Source of the DNA: Thalassospiraceae bacterium LMO-SO8
GTDB lineage: Bacteria > Pseudomonadota > Alphaproteobacteria > Rhodospirillales > Casp-alpha2
Direction: 5' to 3'
Length of the DNA stretch: 64,000 nucleotides
Assembly: GCA_031655335.1 (NCBI GenBank)
Contig: CP134226.1
Span: 3,158,001 to 3,222,000 of the forward strand
Under the pieces are notes generated by a model, which did not search any database, was not told the DNA's origin, and saw only the letters and a program-made list of their open reading frames with translations. A program made the position numbers and the translations under genes. Positions 23,718 through 32,548 of this stretch are shown here, piece after piece; positions within the stretch are counted from its first letter, which is position 1, and the number at the start of each line of letters is the position of its first letter.

Positions 23718-25439
23718 CTAGATGTCGGCGAACACGTGGGTTTCCGCCTTGGCGCCCGGATGAGTGACGGCGCCGTCGCAGGCGGGGCCCACCAGTTGAG
23801 CATACTTCCAAAGCACCCCCGACTGATAGTCGTGTTTGCGCGGCGTCCAGGCCTTGCGGCGGGCGTCCAGTTCGGCCTCGCTCAGGTCCACGTCGAGCGT
23901 GCCCTTTTCGGCGTCGATCTTGATCACGTCGCCGTCCTTGAGCAGCCCGATGGGGCCGCCCACGGCGGCTTCGGGGCCGACATGGCCGATGCAGAAACCG
24001 CGCGTCGCGCCGGAGAACCGGCCGTCGGTGATCAGCGCCACCTTTTCGCCCAGGCCCTGGCCGTAGATCGCCGAGGTGGTCGACAGCATTTCGCGCATGC
24101 CGGGGCCGCCCTTGGGTCCTTCGTAGCGGATAACGACGACCTCGCCTTCCTTGACCTGCTGCTTGAGCACGGCCTGGAGCGCGTCTTCCTCGCAATCGAA
24201 GCAGCGGGCCGTGCCCGTGAACTGCAGGCTGTGCAGGCCGGCGACCTTGACGATGGCGCCATCGGGGGCGAGCGAGCCCTTGAGGCCCACGACCCCGCCC
24301 GTCGGCGTGATCGGGTTGGACACCGGATAGATCACGTCCTGGTCCGTCGGGAACACCACGTCCTTCAGGTTCTCGGCGATGGTCTTGCCGGTCACGGTCA
24401 TGCAGTCGCCGTGCAGGTAGCCGCCGTCCAAGAGCGCCTTCATCAGCACCGGCACGCCGCCGATGTCGAACATGTCCTTGGCCACGTACTTGCCGCCCGG
24501 CTTCAGGTCGGCGATGTAGGGCGTGGTCTTGAAGATCTCGCAGACGTCTTCTAACGAGAAATCGATGCCGCATTCATGGGCCATGGCCGGCAGGTGCAGC
24601 CCGGCGTTGGTCGATCCGCCCGACGCCGCGACGATGCGGGCCGCGTTCTCGAACGACTTGCGGGTCACGATGTCGCGCGGGCGCAGGTTCTTTTCGATCA
24701 GGTCCATGACCGCCTTGCCGGATGCCACGGCGTATTCGTCGCGGGTCTCATACGGCGCGGGTGCCCCGGCGGAGCCGGGCAGGGCCAGGCCGATGGCTTC
24801 CGACACGCAGGCCATGGTGTTGGCCGTGAACTGGCCGCCGCAGGACCCGGCGGACGGACAGGCCACGCATTCCAGTTCGTGCAGGTCTTCGTCCGACATT
24901 TCGCCCGAGGCGTTGGTGCCCACGGCTTCGAACACGTCGATCACGGTCACGTCCTTGCCCTTGAACTTGCCGGGCAGGATGGAGCCGCCGTACATGAACA
25001 CGCTGGGCACGTTGAGCCGCAGCATGACCATCATCATGCCGGGCAGGGACTTGTCGCAGCCGGCGAGGCAGACCATGGCGTCATAGCAATGGCCGCGCAT
25101 GGTCAGCTCGACCGAGTCGGCGATCACGTCGCGCGACGCCAGGGACGACTTCATGCCCTGGTGGCCCATGGCGATGCCGTCGGTCACGGTGATGGTGGTG
25201 AACTCGCGGGGCGTGCCCGATGCTTCCTTGACGCCGGTCTTCACGGCCTGGGCCTGGCGGCTCAGCGCGATGTTGCAGGGCGCTGCCTCGTTCCAGCAGG
25301 TCGCGACGCCGACGAAGGGCTGGTTGATCTCTTCCTCGGTCATGCCCATGGCGTAGTAGTAGGACCGATGCGGCGCGCTGGCCGGGCCCTGAGTTGTATA
25401 GCGCGACGGCAGTTTGGACTTGTCGAACGTTTTGGCCAT
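23718..25439 (-). CDS. ilvD: Dihydroxy-acid dehydratase
   Basis: 573 aa. Catalyses the penultimate step of valine/isoleucine synthesis, converting 2,3-dihydroxy acids to 2-keto acids. Iron-sulfur cysteine motifs are present: [28 protein letters not shown] and [40 protein letters not shown] is the substrate/Mg region with the conserved lysine. Length matches the family. It is a single-gene unit; other ilv genes are not in the window. Confidence 0.97.
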   Translation of the reverse strand: MAKTFDKSKLPSRYTTQGPASAPHRSYYYAMGMTEEEINQPFVGVATCWNEAAPCNIALSRQAQAVKTGVKEASGTPREFTTITVTDGIAMGHQGMKSSLASRDVIADSVELTMRGHCYDAMVCLAGCDKSLPGMMMVMLRLNVPSVFMYGGSILPGKFKGKDVTVIDVFEAVGTNASGEMSDEDLHELECVACPSAGSCGGQFTANTMACVSEAIGLALPGSAGAPAPYETRDEYAVASGKAVMDLIEKNLRPRDIVTRKSFENAARIVAASGGSTNAGLHLPAMAHECGIDFSLEDVCEIFKTTPYIADLKPGGKYVAKDMFDIGGVPVLMKALLDGGYLHGDCMTVTGKTIAENLKDVVFPTDQDVIYPVSNPITPTGGVVGLKGSLAPDGAIVKVAGLHSLQFTGTARCFDCEEDALQAVLKQQVKEGEVVVIRYEGPKGGPGMREMLSTTSAIYGQGLGEKVALITDGRFSGATRGFCIGHVGPEAAVGGPIGLLKDGDVIKIDAEKGTLDVDLSEAELDARRKAWTPRKHDYQSGVLWKYAQLVGPACDGAVTHPGAKAETHVFADI

Positions 25440-25558
25440 GGGGCTCTCCCTGGAACGGCTTGGATACTTGAATTCGGGACCGTTGGTTTAATGCCGTAAG
25501 GCCCCGCAAGGCAAGGGCGCTTGCGGGAAAAGGTGCTGTGCCGCCGTAATGTGACGGT

Positions 25559-26584
25559 TTAGACGGCGCCCAGTTCCTTGCGCACGATGGCGGCCCCGGC
25601 GGCAAGCGCCTTCAGCTTGCCCTCGGCCACGTGCCGGGGGAAGGGGGCGAGGCCGCAGTTGGTGCAGGGATAGATGCGCTCCGCATCGACATAGCGCATG
25701 GCCGAGCGGATGACCTCGGCGACCTGTTCCGGCGTCTCCACATTGTAGTTGGCGACGTCGATGGAGCCGACCATCACTTCCTTGTCCTTGAGCAGGCTCA
25801 TCAGCGAATGGGGCACGTGGGATCCGGCGCATTCCAGCGACACCTGGTCGACCACGCTGCCGTTCAGGGCCGGGAAGGTTTCCTCGTACTGGCGCCATTC
25901 GCTGCCCAGGGTTTCCTTCCACTGGTTGTTGGCGTCAATGCCGTAGCCGTAGCAGATATGCACGGCCTTCTTCACGGTAATGCCCTGGAACGCCCGGTTC
26001 AGGCAGGCGATGCCCCATTCCTTCACGTCGTCCAGGAACACGTTGAAGGCGGGCTCGTCGAACTGGATGACGTCGACGCCGAGCGCCTGTAGCTCCAGCG
26101 CTTCCTCGTTGAGGATTTCCGCGAAGGCCCAGGCCATGTCGGCGCGCTTGCCGTAGACCTCGTCGGCGATGGTGTCGCAGATGGTCATGGGCCCCGGCAT
26201 GGTGATCTTCAGGCCGCCCTTGGTGTGTTCGCGGCAGAAGGCGGTGGATTTGGAATGCGCGCTTTCACGGCGCTTGACCTTGGCCGTGACCGTGGGCACG
26301 TCGGCGTCATAGCGGTTGTCGCGGATGCCCATGGTGGTCATCTTGGCCCAGTCGATGCCGTCGACGTATTCGAGGAAGCCGTGCACGAAATGCTTTCGGA
26401 ACTGCTCGCCGTCGGAAACGATGTCGATGCCCACGTCTTCCTGGGTCTTGATCCACACCAGGGCGGCGTCGCACTGGCCCTGCCACAATTCCTCGCCCTC
26501 CAGCTTCCAGGGCGCCCAGAGTTTTTCCGGCTCGGCCAGCCAGCTGGGTTTGGGCAAACTTCCGGCGACGGTGGTTTTCAGCAT
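25559..26584 (-). CDS. MetE C-terminal-like cobalamin-independent methionine synthase family protein
   Basis: 341 aa, only the C-terminal catalytic half of MetE. Seen: TTVAGSLPKPSWLAEPEKLW, VSDGEQFRKHFVHGFLEYVD, LKITMPGPMTICDTI, DVIQFDEPAFN, VHICYGYG (His/Cys zinc ligands), and late YPCTNCGLAPFPR (third Cys). Such short proteins transfer methyl groups to homocysteine or related thiols, sometimes from a corrinoid or betaine-type donor; full-length MetE also needs the N-terminal half to hold the folate. ATG 26584 with GGGAG upstream is chosen. Divergent from the alcohol dehydrogenase gene across 172 bp. Confidence 0.85.
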   Translation of the reverse strand: MLKTTVAGSLPKPSWLAEPEKLWAPWKLEGEELWQGQCDAALVWIKTQEDVGIDIVSDGEQFRKHFVHGFLEYVDGIDWAKMTTMGIRDNRYDADVPTVTAKVKRRESAHSKSTAFCREHTKGGLKITMPGPMTICDTIADEVYGKRADMAWAFAEILNEEALELQALGVDVIQFDEPAFNVFLDDVKEWGIACLNRAFQGITVKKAVHICYGYGIDANNQWKETLGSEWRQYEETFPALNGSVVDQVSLECAGSHVPHSLMSLLKDKEVMVGSIDVANYNVETPEQVAEVIRSAMRYVDAERIYPCTNCGLAPFPRHVAEGKLKALAAGAAIVRKELGAV

Positions 26585-26756
26585 GGATCGACTCCCAAGG
26601 ATGTATTTGTTTTGAATTGCCCTCGTTATACCCGGTTTGGCGGCGCGCCGCATCCGTGACTTGGCCGCCCCGTCTTGCCGTGGCGGGGCGGCGGGGATAA
26701 GGTTCCGGGCTCAAGAAACGTGACGATCAACCTGTCCCCCGGGAGCCCATCCAGCC

Positions 26757-27881
26757 ATGAAAACCAAAGCCGCCGTCGTTTACGAATTGGGTGCCAAGCG
26801 CCCCTACGCCACCTCCCTGCCCATGAAGATCGAGGAAGTGGACCTGGACCCGCCGCAGGCGAACGAGGTTCTGGTCAAGGTCGCGGCGGCCGGCGTGTGT
26901 CATTCGGATCTGTCCGTGGTCGCGGGCGTGCGCGAACGGCCGCTGCCCATGGTGCTGGGCCACGAGGCTTCCGGCGTGGTGCAGGAACTGGGGCCGGGCG
27001 TCGAGGGCCTGGAAGTGGGCGACCATGTGGTGTTCGCCTTTCTGCCGTCCTGCGGCCAGTGCCTGCCGTGCAAGGAAGGCCGCCCGTCGATCTGCGAAAA
27101 GGGCGCGGCGTCCAACGGGGCCGGCACCCTCATGGGCGGCGGCATGCGCCTGCATAAGGACGGCCAGAAGCTGTATCACCAGGCGGGGGTGTCCTGTTTC
27201 TCGGAATACGTGGTGGCGCACCGCTCGTCCGTGGTGAAGATCGACAAGGACCTGCCGCTCGACATCGCCTGCACGTTTTCCTGCGCCGTCATCACCGGCG
27301 TCGGCGCGGTCCTGAACACGGCCAAGGTGCCGGCGGGGGCCTCGGTCGGCGTGGTCGGCCTGGGCGGCACGGGTCTGGCCGCCGTCATGGGGGCCAAGAT
27401 GGCGGGGGCGCGGCACATCGTCGGCATCGACGCGCTCGACGACAAGCTGGAATGGGGCAAGAAGCTCGGCTGCGACGCGGTGTTCAACGCGCTGGATAAC
27501 GACGTGGTCGAAAAGGTCCGGGACGCCACGGGCGGCGGGCTGGAATACATGTTCGAATGCGTCGGCCGGGTCGAGGCCATGGACCTGGCCTACAAGGTCA
27601 CCAAGCGCGGCGGCACGACGACGTCGAGCGGCCTGTCCCATCCCGCCACCAACATGACCGTGCAGCACGTCAACCTGGTGACCGAGGAACGCACCATCAA
27701 GGGCTCATACCTGGGCAGCTGCATTCCCGAGCGCGACATCCCGCACTACATCGAAATGTACAAGCGCGGCGCCCTGCCCGTGGACAAGCTGATCTGCGAG
27801 AAGATCCCGCTGGAAGACATCAACGCGGCCTTCGACCATCTGGCCGAGGGGCATACGGTGCGTCAGGTCATCGTGTTCTGA
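26757..27881 (+). CDS. Zinc-dependent alcohol dehydrogenase (MDR superfamily)
   Basis: 374 aa. Catalytic zinc ligands are in AAGVCHSDLSV and LGHEASGVV; the structural zinc loop has four cysteines (CGQCLPCKEG...IC). The NAD-binding motif is VGVVGLGGTGLAAV with an acidic residue following (GIDALDDK), favouring NAD over NADP. It closely resembles the class III-like dehydrogenases used for long-chain or functionalised alcohols; the substrate is unknown. The next gene starts 14 bp downstream, so the two are probably an operon forming an oxidation pathway. Confidence 0.9.
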   Translation: MKTKAAVVYELGAKRPYATSLPMKIEEVDLDPPQANEVLVKVAAAGVCHSDLSVVAGVRERPLPMVLGHEASGVVQELGPGVEGLEVGDHVVFAFLPSCGQCLPCKEGRPSICEKGAASNGAGTLMGGGMRLHKDGQKLYHQAGVSCFSEYVVAHRSSVVKIDKDLPLDIACTFSCAVITGVGAVLNTAKVPAGASVGVVGLGGTGLAAVMGAKMAGARHIVGIDALDDKLEWGKKLGCDAVFNALDNDVVEKVRDATGGGLEYMFECVGRVEAMDLAYKVTKRGGTTTSSGLSHPATNMTVQHVNLVTEERTIKGSYLGSCIPERDIPHYIEMYKRGALPVDKLICEKIPLEDINAAFDHLAEGHTVRQVIVF

Positions 27882-27895
27882 CCGCGGCCGGATAA

Positions 27896-29317
27896 ATGGT
27901 CGACTTCAACGAGATCTACAAGGACACGGGCGCTGCCGTGCGGGTCGGGCTGGTCGGCGCCGGGGAATTCGGCGCGAGCCTGATCACCCAGTCCCTCGGT
28001 CATCCTGCCATCGACGTGCCGGCGGTGGCCGATATCGACCCGGACCGGGCGGTCAACGTGCTGCTGCGCTGCGGCGTGGCCGGGGACGGCATCGAGATCT
28101 GCCGCGACGCGGCCTCCGCGCGGGACGTCATGACGGCGGGCAGGGTCGCCGTGGTGCCGGACGGCCTTCTGCTGGTCGATACCGACATCGATGTCGTGGT
28201 CGAGGCGACGGGCGCGCCCGAAGCCGCCGCCGCCGTGTCCGAGGCGGCGATCCTTTCCGGCAAGCACCTGGTTCTGGCGTCCAAGGAAATGGCGTCCGTC
28301 TGCGGCCCCTGGCTGGCCAAGCTGGCTGCGGACAAGGGTGTCGTCTACACCTTGCCCGACGGCGATCAGCCGAGCCTGTTGATCGGCCTGATCTCGCGGG
28401 CCGAGCTGCTGGGCCTTGAGGTCGTGATGGCGGGCAAGGCGAGCGAATACGACGTCGTCTGGCACCGCGCCAAGGCGGAACTGAGCTACCACGGCAAGGT
28501 TTTCAAGGTGCCCGATTTCGCCGATAGCTGGCATCTGGACGGCGCCGACATTCCCGAGGTGTTGGCCGACCGGGCGGCGCCCCTGGGGGTGACGGCGCTC
28601 AAATCCGTGCCGGACCTGTGCGAAATGATGCTGGTGTGCAACGCCACGGGCCTGCGCCCGGATTTCGACGCCTTCCACGCGCCGCTGGCGCGCACGGTCG
28701 AACTGCCCGATGTGTTCCGCCCCGAAACCGAGGGCGGAATCCTGTTGGACCCGGAGGGTGGCGTGGTCGACATCGTCAACTGCCTGCGCCGGTTCGACGA
28801 ACTGAGCCTGGCCGGCGGCGTGTTCGTGATCGTGCGTTGCACGGACCGTGAGACCTGGGGCGTCATCAAGGCCAAGGGCATCCCGGTCAGCGCCTGCGGC
28901 AACTACGGGCTGCTGCACAATCCGGTGCACCTGTTGGGGATCGAGGCGGCGGCCTCGATCATCGCCGCCGCGAAGGGCGGCATGCCGACCAGTGGGCGCG
29001 CACCCCAGCCGTCATTCGACCTGGTCGGCCGCGCGACCCGTGCGTTCAAGGCGGGCGAGGTTCTGGACATGGGCGGCCATCACCATACCATCGCCGGCTT
29101 GGAGCCCTTGGTGCGTCCCGCGCAGGCCGCCATACCCGGTGGGCCGCTGCCCTACTACATGGCGGCGAATAATCGGTTGGCGATGGACGTGCGGCCCGGG
29201 GAAATCCTGACCGTCGAGATGGTGGAGGCCCCTCAGGGCTCCGCGCTTTGGCGGCTTCGCGGGAATCAGGATGCGGCGTTCCCGACCTCACCGGGCAACG
29301 GCGCCGGATCGGGCTGA
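27896..29317 (+). CDS. SAF-domain oxidoreductase (homoserine dehydrogenase-like Rossmann fold)
   Basis: 473 aa. The N-terminal NAD(P)-binding segment VRVGLVGAGEFGASLITQ is followed by DVVVEATGAPEAAAAV and a lysine region SGKHLVLASKEMA as in homoserine dehydrogenase/Gfo-Idh type enzymes. The middle YTLPDGDQPSLLIGL and FDELSLAGGVFVIVR regions are typical of a family ending in a SAF domain (DVRPGEILTVEMVE near the C-terminus). Substrate unknown; its position 14 bp behind an alcohol dehydrogenase suggests consecutive steps. Its last 52 bases overlap the end of the convergent PAS-type gene. Confidence 0.8.
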   Translation: MVDFNEIYKDTGAAVRVGLVGAGEFGASLITQSLGHPAIDVPAVADIDPDRAVNVLLRCGVAGDGIEICRDAASARDVMTAGRVAVVPDGLLLVDTDIDVVVEATGAPEAAAAVSEAAILSGKHLVLASKEMASVCGPWLAKLAADKGVVYTLPDGDQPSLLIGLISRAELLGLEVVMAGKASEYDVVWHRAKAELSYHGKVFKVPDFADSWHLDGADIPEVLADRAAPLGVTALKSVPDLCEMMLVCNATGLRPDFDAFHAPLARTVELPDVFRPETEGGILLDPEGGVVDIVNCLRRFDELSLAGGVFVIVRCTDRETWGVIKAKGIPVSACGNYGLLHNPVHLLGIEAAASIIAAAKGGMPTSGRAPQPSFDLVGRATRAFKAGEVLDMGGHHHTIAGLEPLVRPAQAAIPGGPLPYYMAANNRLAMDVRPGEILTVEMVEAPQGSALWRLRGNQDAAFPTSPGNGAGSG

Positions 29318-29820
29318 GCGCTCAGAAAATCGGAGCGGTACACGTACATCGACAACACATGCGCCCTGGCGCCGTCATCGTCCGCGAGCGGCAGGTCGAT
29401 CGCCTCATAGGTCGCCGGATTGGGGCGAGCATAGGCGGTCACGCCCCAGCGTCGCACAGGCATGTCGCTTGTCAGGGCAAGGCGCTGGGAATCAAGCATG
29501 GCGTCGCGCGCGTGGTGTGGGAAGTATTCCGATATCCGCTGACCCGTGCCGTCGAAACCCAGCCAGGTTCGCAATTCGCTGCCCCAGAAACGATTGACGA
29601 AATCGCGGCCTCCGTCGATGGCGTCGCGCACGATGATCTTCGGCGCCTGACGCACGATGGCCGGCAGGCCAACGTCGATCAACCGGGGACAGTTGGAACC
29701 GTCGCACAGGCTTTGCCAATACTCCAGCAGCCAACGAAGCTCCCAGGCGTCAAAGGATTGCGTCTGTTCGAAAAAGAACGTTGCGCTTCGCGGTGCGCGG
29801 TTGTTGCGCGATATCGACAT
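29266..29820 (-). CDS. PAS_5-type protein, paralogue A
   Basis: 184 aa from ATG 29820 (GGGAGG upstream). It belongs to a family of small PAS-fold proteins of Rhodospirillales: a W/Y-rich N-terminus (LRWLLEYWQSLCDG), PRLIDVGLPAI, KIIVRDAIDGGRDFVNRFWG and SDMPVRRWGVTAYARP. By hand alignment, 43 of 72 core residues are identical to paralogue C (30506-31024). The PAS fold suggests ligand or signal sensing; there is no attached kinase, cyclase or DNA-binding domain. Convergent overlap of 52 bp with the SAF oxidoreductase. Regulation may involve the GGTCGACTTTC motif about 105 bp upstream. Confidence 0.75.
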   Translation of the reverse strand: MSISRNNRAPRSATFFFEQTQSFDAWELRWLLEYWQSLCDGSNCPRLIDVGLPAIVRQAPKIIVRDAIDGGRDFVNRFWGSELRTWLGFDGTGQRISEYFPHHARDAMLDSQRLALTSDMPVRRWGVTAYARPNPATYEAIDLPLADDDGARAHVLSMYVYRSDFLSAQPDPAPLPGEVGNAAS

Positions 29821-29928
29821 AGAAGAGCCTCCCGCCTGGGCTCTCCCCACCCCAAGAATTTGATTTTAGACCTAATGATGCACGCAGGACAACCCATTGG
29901 GTTCTGGCCCCGCCGGTCAACGCGATGG

Positions 29929-29966
29929 GGTCGACTTTCGGCCTAATTGCCAAAAGGTCGACTTTC
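29929..29966 (+). repeat. Two copies of GGTCGACTTTC between PAS genes A and B
   Basis: The 11-mer GGTCGACTTTC occurs at 29929-29939 and 29956-29966, 27 bp apart, in the divergent promoter region of two PAS-type genes. A third identical copy lies at 31127-31137. The core GTCGAC is palindromic. The arrangement suggests a regulator-binding site. Confidence 0.55.
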
Positions 29967-30014
29967 AGACTTTAATCGGCCAGGGGTGGTAGATGAGTCT
30001 CAGAAGGATCAAAC

Positions 30015-30509
30015 GTGCGCATCGACGTCACGGCCGTGCCGGCCGAAACAGTGGACCTGCCGGTCGGACTGCGGGAAGTGTTGGGGTATTGGGACCGGCT
30101 GCGGGGCGATAGCTGGGCCCCTGCCTGGGCGGATTTCCGATTGCTCGACCTGCCGTCGTCGACGATCCCTTTCGTGATCGTTCTCGATGTGGTGCCGGAC
30201 CCCCTCGATTTCGTCTACCGATTCTGGGGAACCGGTAATACGACGTATATCGGTTACGACTGCACGGGGATGTCGGTCCGGCAGAACAAGCTGTTCAGCG
30301 CCAAGGTGTTCGGTGAATGCCAGCAGCTTGTCGAGAAGGGCCGGCCCATCGTGTGGTTTTCCAAGGTTGTGCGGGACGACGGTCTGTACCGTGAATATAT
30401 CCGCCTGCGGGTTCCGCTTTCGGACGACGGGGAAACGGTCACCCATATCGTCTCGGCGGTCCGGATCGAGGAAAAGCTAGACGAAATCTTCACGCCCGTA
30501 TCCGGCTAG
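30015..30509 (+). CDS. PAS_5-type protein, divergent paralogue B
   Basis: 164 aa starting at GTG 30015 behind AAGGA. Same family layout as its neighbours but divergent: LREVLGYWDRLRGDSWAPAW, ADFRLLDLPSS, FVYRFWGTGNTTYIGYDCTG and REYIRLRVPLSDDGETVTHI. The retained FRY/YRFWG block marks the PAS_5-type core. Its TAG stop shares the palindrome CTAG with the stop of convergent paralogue C. No output domain. Role unknown, presumably sensing. Confidence 0.7.
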   Translation: MRIDVTAVPAETVDLPVGLREVLGYWDRLRGDSWAPAWADFRLLDLPSSTIPFVIVLDVVPDPLDFVYRFWGTGNTTYIGYDCTGMSVRQNKLFSAKVFGECQQLVEKGRPIVWFSKVVRDDGLYREYIRLRVPLSDDGETVTHIVSAVRIEEKLDEIFTPVSG

Positions 30510-31024
30510 ACGGGCGGTTCCGGCGATTTCTCATTGATCATCCGATACAGGCTCATGGAAATAATATGGGCGCGTTCCCCCGCATCGTTTGCCAGGGGCA
30601 GGGTGATGGTTTCGAACGCGACATAACTGCGTTCCGGGTAGACGCTGACGCCCCAGCGGCGGATCGGCATGTCGCCGGTCAAGGCCAAGCGGTGGGATTC
30701 CAGAATGCGGTCCCGGCCGGCCGCGGGGAAATACTCGCTCAGCAGCTTGCCCGTCGCGTCAAGCCGCAGCCATTCCGTGACGGCCGTGCCCCAATACCGG
30801 ACCCGGAAATCGCGGCCGCCGTCGACGGCGTCCTTCACGACGATGTTGGGCGCGTACTTGTACATGGACGGCAGGTCGATGTCGCGCCAGCGCGGGCAGT
30901 CCCGGTCGCCCCGTTTGTCCAGCCAATGGTCAAGCAACCATCGCAGAGCGGGCGTCGTAAAATCCCAAGTTTGTTCGGCGAACGGCCCTTCGACCGTGTC
31001 CAAATGCGGACCGTGACTCACCAT
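30506..31024 (-). CDS. PAS_5-type protein, paralogue C
   Basis: 172 aa; ATG 31024 is chosen because GGGGAG lies 8 bases upstream (alternatives 31030 and 31057). Close to paralogue A: LRWLLDHWLDKRGDRDCPRW, IDLPSMYKYAPNIVVKDAVD, GGRDFRVRYWGT, LSEYFPAAGRDRI and DMPIRRWGVSVYPE. It is therefore a recent duplicate with B lying between. A GGTCGACTTTC copy lies about 103 bp upstream of its start, matching the spacing seen for A. Confidence 0.75.
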   Translation of the reverse strand: MVSHGPHLDTVEGPFAEQTWDFTTPALRWLLDHWLDKRGDRDCPRWRDIDLPSMYKYAPNIVVKDAVDGGRDFRVRYWGTAVTEWLRLDATGKLLSEYFPAAGRDRILESHRLALTGDMPIRRWGVSVYPERSYVAFETITLPLANDAGERAHIISMSLYRMINEKSPEPPV

Positions 31025-31126
31025 CGGCATCTCTCCCCAATGCCATCCCCAAGGCATTTCCCGGGACAGGTTAGTGGATTATCTGGGACGCCGCCATGCG
31101 ATCCGCACACATAGGTATGACTATTT

Positions 31127-31137
31127 GGTCGACTTTC
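31127..31137 (+). repeat. Third GGTCGACTTTC copy
   Basis: Identical 11-mer to those at 29929 and 29956, in the region between PAS gene C (minus) and the tauD-like gene (plus). On the minus strand it lies about 103 bases before the start of C; the copy at 29929 lies 109 bases before the start of A. Confidence 0.55.
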
Positions 31138-31200
31138 CGGTCCTGGAACCGGCGGCCTTCGTGATGATATAGTTCGGGAAAACACGCCGGAGGCTCATTC

Positions 31201-32052
31201 ATGACAATCAAGATCGACCCCCTGGACGCCCCGATGGGCGCCGTGATCCACGGTTTGGATTCACGAAAGCCTCTGACCGACGATGATTTCCGCGCGGTGG
31301 AGCAGGCCATGCTCGACCATATCGCCATCGTCATCCCGGATTTGGAGGAAAACGTGCCCTGGCTGCGCGATTTCGGCAGCCGCTTCGGCCCCCTGGTGCC
31401 GCATATCCTGAACCAGTACCACCACCCGGACGGCTTCGAGGTGTCGATCATCGCCAAGAACATGGACAGCCCGGAAAGCCGCACCACGGCCAAGCCGGCC
31501 GGGGCGTTCTGGCATTCGGACCTGTCCTACGAGGTTAATCCGTCGGACGCCATTTTCCTCTATTCCACGCATCTGCCGTCCAAAGGCGGCGACACCATGG
31601 TCGCCAACATGCGGGCCGCCTACGCGACCCTGCCGGACAGGACCAAGGCGCGGCTCGACGGCCTGACCTGCACCCACCGCTGGGGCTGGAATACCCTGGG
31701 GGCCACGCCGACGCTCACGCCGGAACAGCAGGCGGCCCATCCCGACGTGATCCATCCCGTGGTCCGCCCGCACCCCAAGACCGGGGTGCCGATCCTCTAC
31801 GTCAATCCGGGCTATTCCATGCGCATCAACGAACTGGAACAGAATGAGAGCGACGACCTGCTGGCCGAACTGTTCGAGCACGCGCTGAAGCCCGAATTCC
31901 AGTACCGCCACACATGGACCCTGAACAGCCTGGTCGGCATCGACAACCGATCCTCCATGCATTGCGCGGTCGATGACTACACCGAACCCCGGCGCATGCT
32001 GCGCATGATCGTCGGCTGCACCGACGGGCGGAAGGGACGGGTCGCCGCATGA
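31201..32052 (+). CDS. TauD/TfdA-family Fe(II)/2-oxoglutarate dioxygenase
   Basis: 283 aa. The iron-binding triad is visible: FWHSDLSYE (His-x-Asp) and the distal His in SMHCAVDDY, with the 2-oxoglutarate arginine in EPRRMLRM. Other family sections: MGAVIHGLDSRKPLTDDDFR at the start and GGDTMVANMRAAY. Members hydroxylate taurine, 2,4-D, quaternary amines and others; no sulfur or herbicide genes are adjacent, so the substrate is open. GGAGG precedes the start. The downstream GGCT-like gene overlaps by ATGA and is presumably co-translated. Confidence 0.9.
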   Translation: MTIKIDPLDAPMGAVIHGLDSRKPLTDDDFRAVEQAMLDHIAIVIPDLEENVPWLRDFGSRFGPLVPHILNQYHHPDGFEVSIIAKNMDSPESRTTAKPAGAFWHSDLSYEVNPSDAIFLYSTHLPSKGGDTMVANMRAAYATLPDRTKARLDGLTCTHRWGWNTLGATPTLTPEQQAAHPDVIHPVVRPHPKTGVPILYVNPGYSMRINELEQNESDDLLAELFEHALKPEFQYRHTWTLNSLVGIDNRSSMHCAVDDYTEPRRMLRMIVGCTDGRKGRVAA

Positions 32053-32429
32053 CGAAGGTTCTGTTCGTCAACGGCACCCTGATGCGCGGGCTGGCCTTGA
32101 ACGGCAACCTCGAGGGCGCGGCCTTCCTGGGCGAAGCCCGGACCGTGCCCGAATACCGGATTCATTCCATCGGCGACGTCCATCCCGGCATGTACAGGGT
32201 GGCGGCGGGCGGAATTTCCGTCCCCGGCGAGATTTATGAAATGAGCGACGAGATTTGGGCCAGGGTCGAAGCCGGGGAGCCGCCGGGGCTGTACTGCGGG
32301 CCGGTGGAACTGGATGACGGCCGGGTTTTGGACGGAATCCTCTATCCCCGCGAGATGGCGGAAGGCAAACACAAGGACATTTCCGAATTCGGCGGTTGGC
32401 GGGAATACGCGGCGACGCTGGCGGACTGA
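32049..32429 (+). CDS. Gamma-glutamylcyclotransferase-like (AIG2/GGCT fold) protein
   Basis: 126 aa. FVNGTLMRGLALN near the N-terminus is the G-T-L phosphate-loop-like signature of the GGCT fold, followed by AAFLGEARTVPEYRIHSIG and VPGEIYEMSDEIWARV, with a Glu before the sheet as in the family. Some members are allophanate hydrolase C-terminal-like or act on gamma-glutamyl amides. Start overlaps the dioxygenase stop (ATGA), so the two form one unit and may act on the same amide or amine substrate (inference). Confidence 0.75.
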   Translation: MTKVLFVNGTLMRGLALNGNLEGAAFLGEARTVPEYRIHSIGDVHPGMYRVAAGGISVPGEIYEMSDEIWARVEAGEPPGLYCGPVELDDGRVLDGILYPREMAEGKHKDISEFGGWREYAATLAD

Positions 32430-32460
32430 ACCCGTTCGACGGATTTCGGCGGCAGCCTAC

Positions 32461-32488
32461 TTGCGGTGGGCTTTCGCCGGCATAGATA
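32461..32488 (+). promoter_or_regulatory. Candidate htpX promoter
   Basis: TTGCGG (32461-32466), 16 bp, TAGATA (32483-32488). The same stretch also reads CTTG-17-CATAGAT, resembling heat-shock (RpoH) promoters. A start near 32495 would place the whole terminator-like hairpin (32503-32524) in the htpX leader. Confidence 0.45.
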
Positions 32489-32502
32489 TTTCCCAGGATA
32501 CG

Positions 32503-32530
32503 GGCGTTCCCAGGGGGGAACGCCTTTTCT
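32503..32530 (+). terminator. Terminator-like hairpin in the htpX leader
   Basis: A perfect 9-bp stem GGCGTTCCC/GGGAACGCC with a 4-base loop (32503-32524), followed by TTTTCTT. It ends about 18 bases before the htpX start codon. Either it simply ends the tauD-GGCT transcript or, if htpX is transcribed from the promoter just upstream, it acts as an attenuator. Confidence 0.7.
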
Positions 32531-32548
32531 TGGGCTAAGGACATATCG

